The notes under the pieces: model-generated
Told to the model about the DNA's origin: nothing
Databases searched by the model: none
Seen by the model: the letters and a program-made list of their open reading frames with translations, nothing else
Shown: positions 8,062 through 17,154 of the stretch, piece by piece
How positions within the stretch are numbered: the first letter of the stretch is position 1
Layout of the letters: each line of letters opens with the position of its first letter
Program-made: the position numbers and the translations under genes
Source: Thiopontia sp013349825
GTDB lineage: Bacteria > Pseudomonadota > Gammaproteobacteria > GCF-002020875
Direction: 5' to 3'
Assembly: GCA_963981015.1 (NCBI GenBank)
Contig: CAXCCG010000005.1
Coordinates: 1-64,000, forward strand
Length of the DNA: 64,000 nucleotides

Positions 8062-11000
8062 ATGAAAGACCTACTCAATTTTTTGAAGGCTCAGCAAGAG
8101 ACTGAAGACTTTGACGCCATCCGTATCGGTCTGGCGGCCCCTGAGAAGATCCGTTCCTGGTCATTTGGTGAGGTCAAGAAGCCAGAGACCATTAACTACC
8201 GTACCTTTAAACCAGAGCGTGATGGCCTCTTTTGTGCCAAGATCTTTGGTCCGATCAAGGATTATGAGTGCCTCTGTGGTAAATACAAGCGTCTCAAACA
8301 CCGTGGTGTAATTTGTGAGAAGTGTGGAGTGGAAGTGACGCTCTCCAAGGTGCGCCGTGAGCGCATGGGTCACATTGATCTGGCGAGTCCGGTAGCCCAT
8401 ATCTGGTATCTGCGTTCCTTGCCGTCACGTCTTGGTATGTTGCTCGATATCTCACTGAAGAACATTGAGCGTGTACTCTATTTCGAATCATTCATTGTGA
8501 TTGAGCCGGGCTTGACCGATCTGGAGCGTGGACAGTTGTTGACCGATGATACCTACCTCGATGCAATTGAAGAGTGGGGTGATGAGTTTGATGCACGCAT
8601 GGGTGCTGAGGCAATTGACCAACTGATTCGTGGTATGGATCTGCAGGTGATTTCTGCACAGCTACATGAAGAGCTGGCTGCGACCAAATCTGAAGCGAAG
8701 ACCAAAAAGCTCTCCAAACGACTGAAGTTGATTGAGGGGTTCCTTGAGTCCGGTAACAAACCGGAGTGGATGCTGCTGCGCGTTCTGCCGGTGCTGCCAC
8801 CAGAGTTGCGCCCATTGGTTCCTCTGGAGGGTGGTCGTTTTGCGACCTCTGACCTGAATGATCTTTACCGTCGTGTGATCAACCGTAATAACCGGCTGAA
8901 GCGCCTGTTGGATCTTGCTGCGCCAGACATTATTGTGCGTAATGAGAAGCGTATGTTGCAGGAGTCTGTAGATGCGCTGATGGATAATGGTCGTCGTGGT
9001 CGTGCGGTAACCGGTACCAACAAGCGTCCGCTGAAGTCTTTGGCTGATATGATCAAAGGTAAACAGGGTCGTTTCCGTCAGAACCTGCTTGGCAAACGTG
9101 TGGACTACTCTGGTCGTTCAGTTATCGTAGTCGGCCCTACCTTGAAACTACACCAGTGTGGTTTGCCGAAAGCGATGGCATTGGAGCTGTTCAAGCCCTT
9201 CATCTTTGGTAAATTGCAGTTACGTGGTTTGGCGACTACGATCAAGGCTGCGAAGAAGATGGTAGAGCGTGAAGAGCCTGTGGTTTGGGATATTCTCGAT
9301 GATGTGATCCGTGAACATCCGGTCATGTTGAATCGTGCACCTACACTGCACAGGCTCGGTATTCAGGCTTTTGAACCAGTACTGATTGAGGGTAAGGCGA
9401 TACAGCTGCATCCACTGGTCTGTACTGCATTCAATGCAGATTTTGATGGTGATCAGATGGCGGTCCATGTGCCACTCTCTATTGAGGCGCAACTGGAAGC
9501 TCGTACTTTGATGTTGGCGAGCAACAACGTATTGCATCCCGCAAATGGTGAACCGATTATTGTTCCGACCCAGGATGTGGTTCTCGGTCTCTACTATATG
9601 ACCCGTGAGAGTATTAATGCCAAGGGTGAAGGGATGATGTTTTCCGGTGTCAACGAGGTGCGCCGTGCTTATGAGAGCAAAATTGTGGGTATCCATGCCA
9701 AGGTCCAGGTACGCATCAATGATAGCGGAGTCAATGATGAGGGTGAGATTGAATATCTTACGCAACGGGTCTCTACGACTGTAGGGCGTGCCTTACTTTC
9801 TGAGGTTCTGCCTGAAGGGCTTCCCTTTGCTGAGATCAACAAGACGTTGACTAAAAAAGTGGTCACCAGTCTGGTCGATGTCTGCTATCGTACTTTGGGG
9901 CTGAAAAGTACAGTGGTCTTTGCGGACCGTCTGATGTATACCGGGTTTGAGAATTCAACCCGCGCAGGCGTCTCATTCGGTGCAGATGACATGATTATCC
10001 CCGAGGATAAGGAAAAAATTCTAATTGCAGCCGAGTCTGAGGTCAAAGAAATTCAGAACCAATACTCTACAGGTTTGGTGACAAATGGTGAGCGCTATAA
10101 CAAGGTTGTGGATATCTGGACACATGCCAATGATCAGGTTGCGAAAGCGATGATGGACAAGATCGGTAGTGAAGAGGTGGTTGACGCTGAAGGGAATACC
10201 GTTTTGCAGGACTCGTTTAACTCTGTTTTCATGATGGCAGACTCAGGTGCCCGTGGTTCTGCTGCACAGATTCGTCAGTTAGCTGGTATGCGTGGTCTGA
10301 TGGCGAAGCCGGATGGTTCAATCATTGAGACACCCATTACAGCGAATTTTCGTGAGGGATTGAATGTACTGCAGTACTTCATCTCAACGCACGGAGCACG
10401 TAAAGGCCTTGCGGATACAGCTTTGAAGACCGCAAACTCAGGTTATCTAACCCGTCGTCTGGTTGATGTCTCTCAAGATTTGGTTGTTACAGAGCGTGAC
10501 TGTGGCACTACAGGTGGTGTATTGATGCAGACGTTGATTGAGGGTGGTGATGTAATTGAACCACTTCGTGAACGTGTTCTGGGTCGTGTAACTGCTGAGA
10601 ATGTAGTGAAACCCGGAACCGATGATCTGCTCATTCCTGTTAACACTTTGATTGATGAGAAGATTGCAGACTACCTTGAAGGTAGTAGTGTTGATCAGAT
10701 GCGTGTTCGCTCGATCATTACCTGTGAGACACGTGACGGTGTCTGTGCGCAGTGTTACGGACGTGACTTGGCGCGTGGAGATCTGATCAGTCAGGGCGAG
10801 GCAGTTGGCGTGATTGCAGCTCAGTCAATCGGTGAGCCGGGTACGCAGTTAACGATGCGTACCTTCCATATTGGTGGTGCGGCATCACGTGCAGCAGCAG
10901 ATAATAGTGTTGATGTCAATAATACCGGTACGGTTCATTTGCATAATGTGCGTTCAGTCGTCCATGCGGACGGTCATCAGGTTGCGGTCTCACGTTCGGG

Positions 11001-12342
11001 TGAGATTGCAGTTGTAGATGAGACAGGGCGTGAGCGTGAGCGTTATAAGATCCCATACGGTGCAGAGATTAGAGTCAATGAGAGTGAGCATGTCGATGCT
11101 GGACAGACCGTTGTCACTTGGGACCCACATACTCACCCGGTTGTTACTGAGGTAGGTGGTACGGTTCGATTCAACTATTTTGTAGATGGTGTCTCTTTCC
11201 GTAAAGAGACGGATGAGGTCACAGGCTTAAGTAGTGTTGTAGTGACTGACTCTAAACAGCGTGCTGTGGGTGAGCAGACGGTTATTGTTACAGATGGTAA
11301 GGGGCAGCAGCATGAAGAGGTGGTGGGTAATCGTGACCTGCGCCCTATGGTCATGTTGGTCGATACGCAGGGTAATGAGATTATGATTCCTGGCACCAGC
11401 GTACCTGCACAGTACTTCCTGCCTGCTGGAGCGATTGTTACGGTTGAGGATGGTGCGGAAGTGGGCGTGGGTGATGTTATGGCCCGTATTCCACAGGAGG
11501 CGGGTAAGACACGCGATATTACGGGTGGTCTACCTCGTGTAGCAGACTTGTTTGAGGCCCGCAAACCAAAAGAGCCGGCGGTTATGGCGGAGCAGACCGG
11601 CACAATCACCTTCGGTAAAGAGACTAAAGGTAAACAGCGAGTGGTGATCATCGGTGAAAATGGTGAACAAACTGAAACTTTGATTCCAAAATTCCGTCAT
11701 GTCACCGTATTCGAGGGTGAGCATGTTGAGAAGGGTGAAGTTATTGTAGATGGTGCACCAGATCCACATGATATTCTTCGCCTCAAAGGGATTCCTGAGT
11801 TGGCGCGTTATATCAATAATGAGGTTCAGGATGTCTATCGTCTACAGGGTGTGGGCATTAATGACAAGCATATTGAGTGTATCGTGCGCCAGATGTTGCG
11901 TCGTGTTGTCATTATTCATCCGGGAGATACCAAATTCCTCCAGGGTGAACAGGTAGAGCGTGCTCGCATGTTAGATGAGAATGACCGAGTCAATGGTCAG
12001 GGCAAAATGCCTTGTTCCTATGAAAATGTCCTGTTGGGTATCACTAAGGCATCTCTGGCAACGGACTCATTTGTTTCTGCAGCCTCTTTCCAGGAGACGA
12101 CTCGAGTGTTGACGGAGGCCTCGGTCACCGGTAAGAGTGATGATCTTCGCGGCCTGAAAGAGAACGTGATTGTAGGTCGTTTGATTCCTGCAGGGACGGG
12201 GCTGGCCTATCATAAGCAGCGTCGGCAGCGTCGTGGTCTGTTTACGAATGCAGAGCTGCTGAAGACAGTGGCTGGTGCTGAAGAGGCCGTTGTGGAAGAG
12301 ATGGCTGTAGAAGCTGTTGTGGAAACGCCTGCTGAGAAATAG
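8062..12342 (+). CDS. rpoC: DNA-directed RNA polymerase subunit beta prime
   Basis: Beta prime carries the catalytic magnesium site and DNA clamp. The protein is 1426 residues (E. coli 1407). The N-terminal zinc ribbon cysteines are at 70, 72, 85 and 88, the catalytic motif NADFDGDQMAVH is intact, and the second zinc site CETRDGVCAQC is present. The lineage-specific domain with repeated DETG/HADGHQVAV-type strands between the trigger-loop halves is of gammaproteobacterial type. AGGAG lies at 8047-8051. A terminator-like arm and the str promoter follow. Confidence 0.99.
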   Translation: MKDLLNFLKAQQETEDFDAIRIGLAAPEKIRSWSFGEVKKPETINYRTFKPERDGLFCAKIFGPIKDYECLCGKYKRLKHRGVICEKCGVEVTLSKVRRERMGHIDLASPVAHIWYLRSLPSRLGMLLDISLKNIERVLYFESFIVIEPGLTDLERGQLLTDDTYLDAIEEWGDEFDARMGAEAIDQLIRGMDLQVISAQLHEELAATKSEAKTKKLSKRLKLIEGFLESGNKPEWMLLRVLPVLPPELRPLVPLEGGRFATSDLNDLYRRVINRNNRLKRLLDLAAPDIIVRNEKRMLQESVDALMDNGRRGRAVTGTNKRPLKSLADMIKGKQGRFRQNLLGKRVDYSGRSVIVVGPTLKLHQCGLPKAMALELFKPFIFGKLQLRGLATTIKAAKKMVEREEPVVWDILDDVIREHPVMLNRAPTLHRLGIQAFEPVLIEGKAIQLHPLVCTAFNADFDGDQMAVHVPLSIEAQLEARTLMLASNNVLHPANGEPIIVPTQDVVLGLYYMTRESINAKGEGMMFSGVNEVRRAYESKIVGIHAKVQVRINDSGVNDEGEIEYLTQRVSTTVGRALLSEVLPEGLPFAEINKTLTKKVVTSLVDVCYRTLGLKSTVVFADRLMYTGFENSTRAGVSFGADDMIIPEDKEKILIAAESEVKEIQNQYSTGLVTNGERYNKVVDIWTHANDQVAKAMMDKIGSEEVVDAEGNTVLQDSFNSVFMMADSGARGSAAQIRQLAGMRGLMAKPDGSIIETPITANFREGLNVLQYFISTHGARKGLADTALKTANSGYLTRRLVDVSQDLVVTERDCGTTGGVLMQTLIEGGDVIEPLRERVLGRVTAENVVKPGTDDLLIPVNTLIDEKIADYLEGSSVDQMRVRSIITCETRDGVCAQCYGRDLARGDLISQGEAVGVIAAQSIGEPGTQLTMRTFHIGGAASRAAADNSVDVNNTGTVHLHNVRSVVHADGHQVAVSRSGEIAVVDETGRERERYKIPYGAEIRVNESEHVDAGQTVVTWDPHTHPVVTEVGGTVRFNYFVDGVSFRKETDEVTGLSSVVVTDSKQRAVGEQTVIVTDGKGQQHEEVVGNRDLRPMVMLVDTQGNEIMIPGTSVPAQYFLPAGAIVTVEDGAEVGVGDVMARIPQEAGKTRDITGGLPRVADLFEARKPKEPAVMAEQTGTITFGKETKGKQRVVIIGENGEQTETLIPKFRHVTVFEGEHVEKGEVIVDGAPDPHDILRLKGIPELARYINNEVQDVYRLQGVGINDKHIECIVRQMLRRVVIIHPGDTKFLQGEQVERARMLDENDRVNGQGKMPCSYENVLLGITKASLATDSFVSAASFQETTRVLTEASVTGKSDDLRGLKENVIVGRLIPAGTGLAYHKQRRQRRGLFTNAELLKTVAGAEEAVVEEMAVEAVVETPAEK

Positions 12343-12354
12343 GTGCTGTAAGGA

Positions 12355-12425
12355 ACACCTCACACAGTTAGAGGCGCTCTGTAGAGAAGAGTGGCTGGAG
12401 AGTAAATACTGCTGTTGTGAGGTGT
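12355..12425 (+). other. Long-range stem after rpoC
   Basis: ACACCTCACACAG (12355-12367) is complementary to CTGTTGTGAGGTGT (12412-12425) with a single bulged T and a 44-nt loop that itself can fold (CTCT/AGAG). No T run follows, so it is not a standard intrinsic terminator. It may protect the rpoBC mRNA 3' end or act in Rho-dependent termination. Confidence 0.5.
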
Positions 12426-12492
12426 AGAAGGGGGGTGATGACGGTTTGACTCTTTGTTATGAAATTTTTTTCATAAAAAGAGAGAAAATCAG

Positions 12493-12521
12493 TTGACACT
12501 TATAGGTTACCCCCCTAGAAT
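12493..12521 (+). promoter_or_regulatory. Sigma-70 promoter of the str operon
   Basis: TTGACA (12493-12498) and TAGAAT (12516-12521) are separated by exactly 17 bases, giving a perfect -35 and a five-of-six -10 element. It is preceded by A/T-rich runs (around 12460-12480) resembling an UP element. It lies 264 bases upstream of rpsL and is the strongest promoter recognised in the window. Confidence 0.88.
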
Positions 12522-12625
12522 TCGCCTTCCTTATTACGAGGGTGAGTTTAGACTCAAAACGTAAACCGGCGATATTAAGTGATGTGAAGGTAGATGGTCG
12601 GGTCTGCCGAAATGAAATCGATGAG

Positions 12626-12659
12626 GATCGACTCCACCCAAACGGGGTCGGTCTTTTTT
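12626..12659 (+). terminator. Intrinsic terminator/attenuator in the rpsL leader
   Basis: GATCGACTCC (12626-12635) pairs with GGGGTCGGTC (12644-12653), including three G-T wobbles, and is followed by six T residues. It lies about 100 bases downstream of the str promoter start and before rpsL. It could end read-through from rpoC and also attenuate the str transcript. An overlapping weak hairpin TCGAT/ATCGA (12618-12631) uses part of the same left arm and would compete with it. Confidence 0.8.
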
Positions 12660-12673
12660 GTCGCTTTTATATC

Positions 12674-12683
12674 TGCTCTTTAA
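12674..12683 (+). promoter_or_regulatory. boxA-like antitermination motif upstream of rpsL
   Basis: TGCTCTTTAA matches the core of the rrn boxA element bound as RNA by NusB and S10 (NusE). It lies 15 bases after the leader terminator and 102 bases before rpsL. A second identical copy lies before fusA. S10 itself is encoded downstream in the same cluster. Confidence 0.6.
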
Positions 12684-12784
12684 AACTGATTAGGAATACC
12701 TATGAAGTCTCTTGCTGAGCAGGTCAGTGACCGTGAACATAATATGTTCATAAAGTTATGGATTTAGCTTGAAGAAAGAGAACG

Positions 12785-13159
12785 ATGGCAACGATTAATC
12801 AGTTGGTAAGAAAACCTCGCAAGGTTCAAAAAGAGAAGAGTAAGGTTCCGGCACTGGATGCATGTCCGCAGAAGCGTGGCGTATGTACCCGTGTCTATAC
12901 AACCACTCCCAAAAAGCCTAACTCTGCAATGAGAAAAGTGGCTCGTGTCCGTCTGACGAACAGTATGGAGGTCTCCTCCTATATTGGTGGTGAGGGGCAT
13001 AACCTTCAAGAGCACTCTGTTGTGCTGATTCGTGGTGGTCGTGTGAAGGATCTTCCTGGTGTGCGTTATCACGTAGTTCGCGGAAGCTTGGATACCACGG
13101 GTGTTGATGCTCGTCGTCAAGGGCGCTCCAAGTATGGCGCTAAGAAGCCTAAGGGTTGA
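12785..13159 (+). CDS. rpsL: Small ribosomal subunit protein uS12
   Basis: S12 sits in the decoding centre and controls accuracy. The 124-residue protein contains the universal loops TTTPKKPNSAMRKVARVR and RGGRVKDLPGVRYHVVRG. The lysines corresponding to E. coli Lys42 and Lys87 are unchanged, so the sequence is the streptomycin-sensitive type. It is the first gene of the str operon and is followed by rpsG after 78 bases. Confidence 0.99.
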   Translation: MATINQLVRKPRKVQKEKSKVPALDACPQKRGVCTRVYTTTPKKPNSAMRKVARVRLTNSMEVSSYIGGEGHNLQEHSVVLIRGGRVKDLPGVRYHVVRGSLDTTGVDARRQGRSKYGAKKPKG

Positions 13160-13237
13160 GATAAGAGTTAATGGGGAAGCTGAATTGGGTGTATCCCAGT
13201 TGTCTGTTAAGAGTCTGATAAGAATTCGAGAAATCTG

Positions 13238-13708
13238 ATGTCTAGAAGAAATAGAGCGCCAAAACGTACCGTATTGCCAGATCCCAAATTTGGGAATGAG
13301 CAGTTGACCAAGTTTATCAATGTGATCATGAAAGATGGCAAGAAGTCTGTTGCTGAGAAGATTGTTTATGGTGCGTTGGATGTGGTAGAAGAGCGCGGTA
13401 ACAACGAGCCGGTTGAGGCTCTGTTTTCAGCGTTAGATAATGTGGGTCCTAAGGTTGAGGTGAAGTCACGTCGTGTTGGTGGTTCTACCTATCAGGTGCC
13501 TATCGAAGTGCGTTCTGAGCGTCGTGTTGCGCTGGGTATGCGTTGGTTGGTAGAAGCTGCGCGTAAACGCGGTGAGAAGACTATGGGTCTGCGTCTGGCG
13601 GGTGAGATTCTGGATGCGCTTGAGAGTCGTGGTTCGGCAGTGAAGAAGAAAGAGGATACGCACCGTATGGCAGATGCCAACAAAGCGTTCTCGCACTTCC
13701 GCTGGTAA
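13238..13708 (+). CDS. rpsG: Small ribosomal subunit protein uS7
   Basis: S7 nucleates assembly of the 30S head and lines the E-site mRNA exit. The 156-residue protein starts SRRNRAPKRTVLPDPKF and ends with the AFSHFRW tail typical of gammaproteobacterial S7. In E. coli it represses the str operon by binding the rpsL-rpsG spacer; the 78-base spacer here is a candidate site, but no clear fold was resolved. Confidence 0.98.
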   Translation: MSRRNRAPKRTVLPDPKFGNEQLTKFINVIMKDGKKSVAEKIVYGALDVVEERGNNEPVEALFSALDNVGPKVEVKSRRVGGSTYQVPIEVRSERRVALGMRWLVEAARKRGEKTMGLRLAGEILDALESRGSAVKKKEDTHRMADANKAFSHFRW

Positions 13709-13730
13709 ATTTGTAGTTACTTTTTTTATT

Positions 13731-13740
13731 TGCTCTTTAA
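13731..13740 (+). promoter_or_regulatory. Second boxA-like motif, upstream of fusA
   Basis: TGCTCTTTAA is identical to the motif at 12674-12683 and lies in the 54-base gap between rpsG and fusA, just after a run of seven T residues (13721-13727). It may act as a processive antitermination or pausing signal within the str transcript. Confidence 0.5.
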
Positions 13741-13762
13741 TTTATACGGATTAATTTAGATC

Positions 13763-15856
13763 ATGGCACGTCAAACACCATTGAAGCGTTACCGGAATCT
13801 CGGAATCATGGCGCACATTGATGCAGGTAAGACTACAACTACCGAGCGTATTCTATTTTATACGGGGCTCTCTCACAAGATTGGTGAGGTGCATGATGGT
13901 GCGGCAACGATGGACTGGATGGAGCAGGAGCAGGAGCGTGGTATTACCATCACTTCTGCTGCAACAACCTCGTTCTGGTCAGGTATGGATCAGCAGTTTG
14001 AGCAGCATCGTATCAATATTATTGATACCCCCGGACACGTAGACTTTACTATCGAAGTAGAGCGCTCATTGCGAGTATTGGATGGTGCTTGTGCGGTTTT
14101 CTGTGCAGTGGGTGGCGTAGAGCCGCAGTCTGAGACAGTATGGCGTCAGGCTAATAAGTATGGTGTGCCCCGTATTGGTTTCGTTAATAAAATGGATCGC
14201 TCCGGAGCAGATTTTCTGCGTGTTGTAGAGCAGGTGCGCGACCGTCTGGGTGCTAACGCAGTGCCTATTCAAATGAATATTGGTGCTGAAGAAGATTTTA
14301 AGGGGGTTGTGGATCTGATTCGCATGAAGGCAATCTACTGGAATGAGGATGACATGGGGATGACCTATGATGCCAAAGAGATTCCGGAAGAGTTGCAGGG
14401 TCAATGTGATGAGCTTCGTGAGCAGATGATGGAAGCTGCGGCAGAGGCTAATGAAGAGTTGATGGAGAAGTACCTCGAAGAGGGCGAGTTGAGTAACGAT
14501 GAGATCCGTGAAGGTATCCGTATTCAGACGCTGAATAACGAGATCGTTCCGATGATGTGTGGTTCTGCATTTAAGAATAAGGGTGTTCAGGCGATGTTGG
14601 ATGCCGTAATCCACTATATGCCTTCCCCGCTGGAGGTGCCTGCAATTACGGGTGAGCTGGAAGATGGCAGTGAGGCGACTCGCCCATCCTCTGATGATGA
14701 GCCGTTTTCTGCGTTGGCATTCAAGATTGCAACCGACCCGTTTGTGGGTACCTTGACCTTCTTCCGGGTCTACTCTGGTGTAATTAACTCCGGTGACTTC
14801 TGTTACAACACAGTGAAGGGTAAAAAAGAGCGTATCGGACGTATTGTTCAGATGCACTCCAATGATCGTGAAGAAATTAAAGAGGTCCGTGCGGGCGATA
14901 TCGCAGCAGCAATCGGCCTCAAAGATGTAACAACAGGTGATACGCTGAGCGCCATTGATAACAAGATTATTCTTGAGCGCATGGAGTTTCCTGAGCCGGT
15001 GATCTCTGTTGCTGTAGAGCCGAAATCAAAGGCAGACCAAGAGAAAATGGGTATTGCGCTCTCCAAGCTGGCGCAGGAAGATCCCTCTTTCCGTGTACAT
15101 ACGGATGAAGAGTCTGGTCAGACGATCATCTCCGGCATGGGTGAACTCCATCTCGAAATCATCGTTGACCGCATGATGCGTGAGTTTAATGTGGAGGCAG
15201 CAGTAGGTGCGCCACAGGTTGCTTACCGTGAGACTATTCGTAAGGTGGTTGAGCAGGAAGGCAAATTTGTACGCCAATCCGGTGGTCGTGGACAGTTTGG
15301 TCATGTATGGATTCGAATTGAGCCACAGGAAGCGGGTGCTGGTTACGAATTTATCAATGAGATCGTAGGTGGTGTGGTGCCTAAGGAGTACATTCCTGCT
15401 GTAGATAAAGGTATCCAGGAGCAGATGAAGAATGGTGTCATTGCCGGTTACCCGATCGAAGATTGTAAGGTTACTTTGTATGATGGTTCCTATCATGATG
15501 TGGACTCCAATGAGTTGGCATTTAAGGTGGCAGGTTCTATGGCCTTTAAGCAGGGCGCACTGAATGCAAGTCCGGTACTGCTTGAGCCTATGATGAAGGT
15601 GGATGTGGTTACTCCAGAAGACTACATGGGTGATGTGATGGGTGACCTCAATCGTCGACGTGGCATGGTTGCGGGTATGGATGACTCCCCGGCAGGCAAG
15701 ATGATTGCAGCAACGGTACCGCTCTCCGAGATGTTTGGTTATGCAACCGATCTGCGTTCAGCAACACAGGGACGAGCGACCTACTCGATGGAGTTTGAGA
15801 AGTACGCTGAAGCACCGGCAAATATTGCGGCAGCTGTTGTTAAAAAGAATAGTTAA
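13763..15856 (+). CDS. fusA: Elongation factor G
   Basis: EF-G is the GTPase that drives ribosomal translocation and, with RRF, recycling. The 697-residue protein has the G motifs AHIDAGKTT, DTPGHVDF and NKMDRSGADF in the N-terminal domain, followed by domains II to V. The length is close to E. coli FusA (704). It lies in the canonical rpsL-rpsG-fusA-tuf order. Several domain IV tip residues of the family (SGGRGQFGHV) are present. Confidence 0.99.
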   Translation: MARQTPLKRYRNLGIMAHIDAGKTTTTERILFYTGLSHKIGEVHDGAATMDWMEQEQERGITITSAATTSFWSGMDQQFEQHRINIIDTPGHVDFTIEVERSLRVLDGACAVFCAVGGVEPQSETVWRQANKYGVPRIGFVNKMDRSGADFLRVVEQVRDRLGANAVPIQMNIGAEEDFKGVVDLIRMKAIYWNEDDMGMTYDAKEIPEELQGQCDELREQMMEAAAEANEELMEKYLEEGELSNDEIREGIRIQTLNNEIVPMMCGSAFKNKGVQAMLDAVIHYMPSPLEVPAITGELEDGSEATRPSSDDEPFSALAFKIATDPFVGTLTFFRVYSGVINSGDFCYNTVKGKKERIGRIVQMHSNDREEIKEVRAGDIAAAIGLKDVTTGDTLSAIDNKIILERMEFPEPVISVAVEPKSKADQEKMGIALSKLAQEDPSFRVHTDEESGQTIISGMGELHLEIIVDRMMREFNVEAAVGAPQVAYRETIRKVVEQEGKFVRQSGGRGQFGHVWIRIEPQEAGAGYEFINEIVGGVVPKEYIPAVDKGIQEQMKNGVIAGYPIEDCKVTLYDGSYHDVDSNELAFKVAGSMAFKQGALNASPVLLEPMMKVDVVTPEDYMGDVMGDLNRRRGMVAGMDDSPAGKMIAATVPLSEMFGYATDLRSATQGRATYSMEFEKYAEAPANIAAAVVKKNS

Positions 15857-15914
15857 ACGAATTTAAGAAATTTTCAGTCTGCAGAGGCTGAGTTAAGAGC
15901 AAGAGGAAAAGACG

Positions 15915-17105
15915 ATGTCCAAGGAAAAGTTTGAGAGAACGAAGCCGCACGTAAACGTAGGTACGATCGGTCACGTAGACCACGGAAAGACTACACTGAC
16001 AGCTGCAATTACCAAGGTAATGGCAGAGCTGCAGGGTGGGGAATTCAAAGACTACGCAGATATCGACAATGCACCAGAAGAGCGCGAGCGTGGAATCACC
16101 ATCGCAACAGCACACGTAGAGTATGAGACAGACAATCGTCACTATGCTCACGTAGACTGCCCGGGACATGCTGACTACGTCAAAAACATGATTACCGGTG
16201 CAGCGCAGATGGACGGTGCAATCCTCGTAGTATCAGCAGCAGACGGCCCCATGCCACAGACGCGTGAGCACATTCTGCTTTCCCGTCAGGTTGGCGTACC
16301 ATACATCATCGTCTACCTCAACAAGGCAGACCAGGTGGATGACGAAGAGCTGCTGGAACTGGTAGAGATGGAAGTTCGTGAATTGTTAGATTCATATGAC
16401 TTCCCTGGAGATGACACCCCAATCGTAACCGGTTCTGCCCTGAAGGCATTGGAAGGCGATAGCAGCGATATCGGCACGCCATCCATCATAAAGCTTGCAG
16501 AGGCAATGGATAGCTACTTCCCGGAGCCAGAGCGAGCCATCGATGGTGACTTCATCATGCCGATTGAGGACGTATTCTCAATCTCTGGACGTGGTACAGT
16601 TGTTACAGGTCGTATCGAGCGCGGTGTCGTCAAAGTAGGTGAAGAGATCGAGATCGTCGGCATCAAGGACACCACTAAAACCACCGTAACCGGTGTAGAG
16701 ATGTTCCGTAAATTGCTGGATCAGGGTGAAGCAGGTGACAACGTAGGCGTATTGCTGCGAGGCACCAAGCGTGATGAAGTAGAGCGAGGTCAAGTACTGG
16801 CCAAGCCTGGTTCTATTAACCCCCACACAAAATTTGAAGCAGAGATCTACGTACTGAGTAAGGAAGAGGGAGGACGTCATACACCATTCTTCACCAACTA
16901 CCGACCTCAGTTCTACTTCCGGACAACAGACGTAACAGGAGCAGTAGATCTTCCTGAGGGAACAGAGATGGCAATGCCAGGAGATAATCTGAAGATTCTT
17001 GGCACCCTGATCAACCCGATTGCAATGGACGAGGGGCTGCGTTTTGCGATCCGAGAGGGTGGCCGGACTGTAGGTTCTGGTGTTGTTTCCAAGATTATCG
17101 AATAA
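15915..17105 (+). CDS. tuf: Elongation factor Tu, second (complete) copy
   Basis: The 396-residue GTPase has GHVDHGKTT, DCPGHADY and NKAD motifs and the C-terminal beta barrels that hold aminoacyl-tRNA. It is the tufA-position copy. Its final 95 bases match the partial copy at 1-95 except for one synonymous base, which points to gene conversion. Codon choice differs from neighbouring fusA: Val is written mostly as GTA, and Ala, Thr and Pro often end in A. rpsJ follows after only 49 bases with no strong terminator. Confidence 0.99.
   Translation: MSKEKFERTKPHVNVGTIGHVDHGKTTLTAAITKVMAELQGGEFKDYADIDNAPEERERGITIATAHVEYETDNRHYAHVDCPGHADYVKNMITGAAQMDGAILVVSAADGPMPQTREHILLSRQVGVPYIIVYLNKADQVDDEELLELVEMEVRELLDSYDFPGDDTPIVTGSALKALEGDSSDIGTPSIIKLAEAMDSYFPEPERAIDGDFIMPIEDVFSISGRGTVVTGRIERGVVKVGEEIEIVGIKDTTKTTVTGVEMFRKLLDQGEAGDNVGVLLRGTKRDEVERGQVLAKPGSINPHTKFEAEIYVLSKEEGGRHTPFFTNYRPQFYFRTTDVTGAVDLPEGTEMAMPGDNLKILGTLINPIAMDEGLRFAIREGGRTVGSGVVSKIIE
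17011..17105 (+). repeat. Direct repeat shared by the two tuf genes
   Basis: These 95 bases are repeated at 1-95, about 17 kb away in the same orientation, with one difference (17066 G versus 56 A). Identity stops at the first base after the stop codon. The rest of the first copy lies outside the window. Confidence 0.95.
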
Positions 17106-17154
17106 ATTATTTTTTCGAATAATTACTGAATAACGACTGACTGAGTAAAAGTAA

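Larger units (their letters stand above)
12343..12784 (+). promoter_or_regulatory. Intergenic region rpoC to rpsL (442 bases)
   Basis: This is the longest gene-free stretch in the window. In order it holds a long-range stem just after rpoC (12355-12367 with 12412-12425, one bulged T), a sigma-70 promoter (12493-12521), a leader with small hairpins, an intrinsic terminator (12626-12659), a boxA-like motif (12674-12683) and the rpsL ribosome binding region. No open reading frame of note is present. The layout suggests that the str operon has its own attenuated promoter. Confidence 0.7.

Noticed and set aside
14066..14857. 263-codon - strand frame opposite fusA
   Set aside because: Shadow of fusA, with no ribosome binding site or motif.
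17105..17124. AATTATT/AATAATT hairpin after tuf as a terminator
   Set aside because: The stem is A/T only and would be too weak to terminate; no T run follows it.
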